In this document: one piece after another, positions 5,852-7,274 of the stretch
How positions within the stretch are numbered: position 1 is the stretch's first letter
How the letters are laid out: each line of letters begins with the position of its first letter
Assembly (NCBI GenBank): GCA_020056155.1
Contig: JAGVII010000318.1
Location: 1-7,274 of the forward strand
Source of the DNA: Afipia sp.
Lineage (GTDB): Bacteria; Pseudomonadota; Alphaproteobacteria; Rhizobiales; Xanthobacteraceae
DNA length: 7,274 nt
Direction of reading: 5' to 3'
Program-made: the position numbers and the translations under genes
The notes under the pieces: model-generated
What the model saw: the letters and a program-made list of their open reading frames with translations, nothing else
Databases searched by the model: none
Told to the model about the DNA's origin: nothing

Positions 5852-5890
5852 GCGCAGGCCTTATAGACTTTCGTCTTAAGGCCGCGTTTT
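5852..5890 (+). terminator. Long bulged hairpin followed by TTTT; terminator-like or regulatory
   Basis: Arms GGCCTTA (5857-5863) and TAAGGCC (5877-5883) pair, continue inward as AGAC (5865-5868) with GTCT (5873-5876) around loop TTTC, and outward as CGC (5853-5855) with GCG (5884-5886). The only flaws are two single-base bulges (5856, 5864). TTTT follows at 5887-5890 on the plus strand, as in a terminator. It stands 62 bases before the plus-strand gene, so it could be an attenuator, the end of a short unseen RNA, or a protein-binding palindrome. Confidence 0.45.
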
Positions 5891-5927
5891 GGCCGTTATT
5901 TACCTGCGGTTCTTTGACGCGGACCTG

Positions 5928-5943
5928 CTTCGCAAGTGCGAAG
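5928..5943 (+). repeat. Small hairpin just upstream of the plus-strand gene
   Basis: CTTCGC (5928-5933) pairs with GCGAAG (5938-5943) around AAGT. Its 3' arm touches the AAGGGA ribosome site for ATG 5953, so it could modulate initiation there. Confidence 0.3.
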
Positions 5944-5952
5944 GGAAATTGA

Positions 5953-6630
5953 ATGATCGGGCCACGCGACGCCGTGGTATGGCAGGATCTCGACGTCAGG
6001 ATCCCACTCATGAAGTTGCTCGACCGTTTTTTCCGGCGCCAGCCGCAGATCAGCGACAAAGCGGCGCTTGCAGAATTTATCGACGCGCAATCGGCCTTTC
6101 TTGTTCAGAAGGGCATCTACGAATACTCGCGCGCCCGCGCAGGCCACTACGCGAAAGTGCTTTTTGCCGAAGAGGGCTTCGCATCATCCGTCGAGCATGC
6201 CCGCTGGCAGGCATACCCGCTCGGTCTGGCGATGGTTGGGGAAATGGTTGAGGGCGTGCTGCGGCCGCATGCCGGCGATGAGCGCCGCGCCGTGCTGGCC
6301 CAACTGATCGAGGTGGTTCTTTCAGTCTTCGACCGTTATCCGGTGCCTCCCTCGCTCGGACAGGATGCCTGGCTTGCTGCCCGGAACGAATTGGCGAAGC
6401 GGCTTGAACTCACGGCCGGGCATGCGCCGAGGCGCGTGATGGATATTCCCGAGCCTCTGGCTGAGACCTATTTCGCGTTGATGCCGATTCACGAGAAGCT
6501 GCGCGGCCGCGATTTTTCGACAACGCGCAACTATCTGCGGGTCAGTCTGTGCAACATCCATGATGAATTGATTAAGCGCATGGACCGGCCGGCGCTCGAA
6601 CGGGCATTCGTCGCGGCGGCCGCAGAGTAA
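5953..6630 (+). CDS. Conserved-looking soluble protein of unknown function (225 aa)
   Basis: I do not recognise a named family. The protein has no signal peptide or membrane segment and reads as mostly helical and cytoplasmic. It is rich in regular charged/hydrophobic stretches such as ISDKAALAEFIDAQSAFL (33-50), YEYSRARAGHYAKVLFAEEG (57-76) and NYLRVSLCNIHDELIKRMD (193-211). Concentrated aromatic, His and Arg residues look like conserved surface or binding positions, but no catalytic motif is evident. The start is unsettled: ATG 5953 has AAGGGA 6 bases upstream, while ATG 6010 (MKLLDRFFRRQ) has AGGA 8 bases upstream and would give 206 aa. The 57 bases between them look codon-biased, so I keep the longer form. 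It is divergent from the symporter operon and lies 44 bases before the exonuclease gene, probably in one operon, which hints at a shared role. Confidence 0.8.
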   Translation: MIGPRDAVVWQDLDVRIPLMKLLDRFFRRQPQISDKAALAEFIDAQSAFLVQKGIYEYSRARAGHYAKVLFAEEGFASSVEHARWQAYPLGLAMVGEMVEGVLRPHAGDERRAVLAQLIEVVLSVFDRYPVPPSLGQDAWLAARNELAKRLELTAGHAPRRVMDIPEPLAETYFALMPIHEKLRGRDFSTTRNYLRVSLCNIHDELIKRMDRPALERAFVAAAAE

Positions 6631-6674
6631 CATCCGACAGGTCGTGCGCGTCCGGCGTGAAAATGGGGCGAGCG

Positions 6675-7274
6675 ATGGACAGGATGAAGGGTAGCGCTCC
6701 ACTGTTGTCGCTCGATGCTGTCGCCATCGACACCGAAACCACCGGGCTGGATCCCCGCAAGGCGCGGGTGGTCGAACTAGCTGCGGCGCGCATTTCCGGC
6801 GGCAAGCTTCTGATCGAGGGCTCGTTCCGGCGACTGTTGCGGCCAGGCAGTGAGTCAATTCCCGCAACGGCGACGCGAATTCACGGTATCGACGATGCAG
6901 CGGTCGCTGAAGCGCCTCCATTCGTGGATGTCTGGTCGCAGTTCAAAACAGTGCTCGATCGGAACGTGGTCATTGGACACACGATCGGATTTGATCTCGC
7001 GGTCCTGAAGCGTGAATGCGATCTGGCGGGACTGCAATGGTCCCGTTCACGAACGCTCGACACCAGGTTGCTGGCGGAGGTTGTTGCGCCCGAACTGGCC
7101 GGATACTCGCTGGAGAAACTCGCGGCGTGGCTCGATGTCGATGCGGTGGACCGGCATTCCGCATTGGGCGATGCCGTCACCACGGCGCGCATATTCCTGG
7201 CGCTGATCCCAAAGCTGCGTGACTGCGGCATCCGCACGGTCGCGGAAGCCGAGCGGGCCTGCGGCGCGCTCTCC
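6675..7274 (+). CDS. DnaQ-like DEDDh 3'-5' exonuclease (partial, runs off the window)
   Basis: The frame is open to the last base and gives 200 residues without a stop. All three exonuclease motifs of the DnaQ/DEDDh superfamily are present: Exo I AIDTETTGLDP (17-27; D19 and E21), Exo II IGHTIGFDLAVL (100-111; D107) and Exo III HSALGDAVTTARIF (161-174; H161 and D166). RIHGID (69-74) is the usual conserved turn. The domain should therefore be an active Mg2+-dependent 3'-5' exonuclease on DNA or RNA ends. The DnaQ fold is essentially complete by about residue 183, so the continuing IRTVAEAERACGAL is linker or the start of a second domain. Starts at 6663, 6675 and 6684 are all possible; 6675 has GGGGCG nearby. 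I do not call it the replicative epsilon subunit, because the context is a transporter locus. Confidence 0.87.
   Translation, partial: MDRMKGSAPLLSLDAVAIDTETTGLDPRKARVVELAAARISGGKLLIEGSFRRLLRPGSESIPATATRIHGIDDAAVAEAPPFVDVWSQFKTVLDRNVVIGHTIGFDLAVLKRECDLAGLQWSRSRTLDTRLLAEVVAPELAGYSLEKLAAWLDVDAVDRHSALGDAVTTARIFLALIPKLRDCGIRTVAEAERACGALS

Larger units (their letters stand above)
5702..5952. other. 251-base divergent control region
   Basis: This gap separates the leftward symporter operon from the rightward pair of genes and must contain both promoters. It has no gene of coding character. It holds the nested leader stem-loop (5704-5765), an AT-rich dyad (5827-5842), a long bulged hairpin followed by TTTT (5852-5890) and a small hairpin (5928-5943). 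I found no clear -35/-10 pair and no good sigma-54 site. Confidence 0.6.

Noticed and set aside
6322..6921. 199-codon minus-strand open frame across the 225-aa and exonuclease genes
   Set aside because: It spans two plus-strand genes with strong evidence (DEDDh motifs in one), is Arg/Cys-rich, and has no ribosome site.
1..7274. Mobile elements, CRISPR arrays, tRNA or rRNA genes
   Set aside because: I saw no terminal inverted repeats with a transposase, no spaced direct repeats, and no tRNA- or rRNA-like conserved sequence on either strand.

Overview
The window looks like chromosomal DNA from a GC-rich alphaproteobacterium. Coding density, the preference for G/C at third codon positions and the character of the proteins (a Bradyrhizobium/Afipia/Rhodopseudomonas-like feel) suggest the Hyphomicrobiales, probably Nitrobacteraceae. 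This placement is an impression from the proteins, not the result of a search. No rRNA, tRNA, CRISPR array, insertion sequence or phage gene is visible.

Layout from left to right. (1) Bases 1-87 hold the last 28 codons of a plus-strand gene, followed by a strong hairpin (110-141) that separates it from a convergent minus-strand gene. (2) Bases 186-1847 (minus) encode an MFS permease of the metabolite:H+ symporter type, with an unusual insert of about 115 residues in a predicted periplasmic loop. (3) Bases 1848-2147 carry no convincing gene but contain several inverted repeats. (4) Bases 2148-3260 (minus) hold three small membrane proteins of unknown role. The first is faintly YggT-like. It overlaps the second by ATGA, and a GC-only hairpin sits just before that junction. 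(5) Bases 3385-3411 form a clear terminator for the next operon. (6) Bases 3432-5701 (minus) hold a two-gene sodium:solute symporter operon: a DUF4212-type small subunit of 92 aa, then the large subunit of 659 aa (VC_2705/ActP-like). (7) Bases 5702-5952 are a divergent control region with at least three stem-loops; one encloses the ribosome binding site of the small subunit. (8) Bases 5953-7274 (plus) encode a soluble protein of unknown function and then a DnaQ-like DEDDh 3'-5' exonuclease that runs off the window.

How the parts fit. The window is dominated by uptake systems probably used for small organic acids: an MHS-type permease and an SSS symporter with its small partner. The most interesting feature is the divergent pairing of the symporter operon with an unknown helical protein plus a DnaQ-type exonuclease. 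From memory, this type of symporter is often encoded near DnaQ-like exonucleases and CBS/DUF294 nucleotidyltransferase-like proteins, so the unseen sequence to the right may continue a regulatory module for the transporter. That last step is inference.
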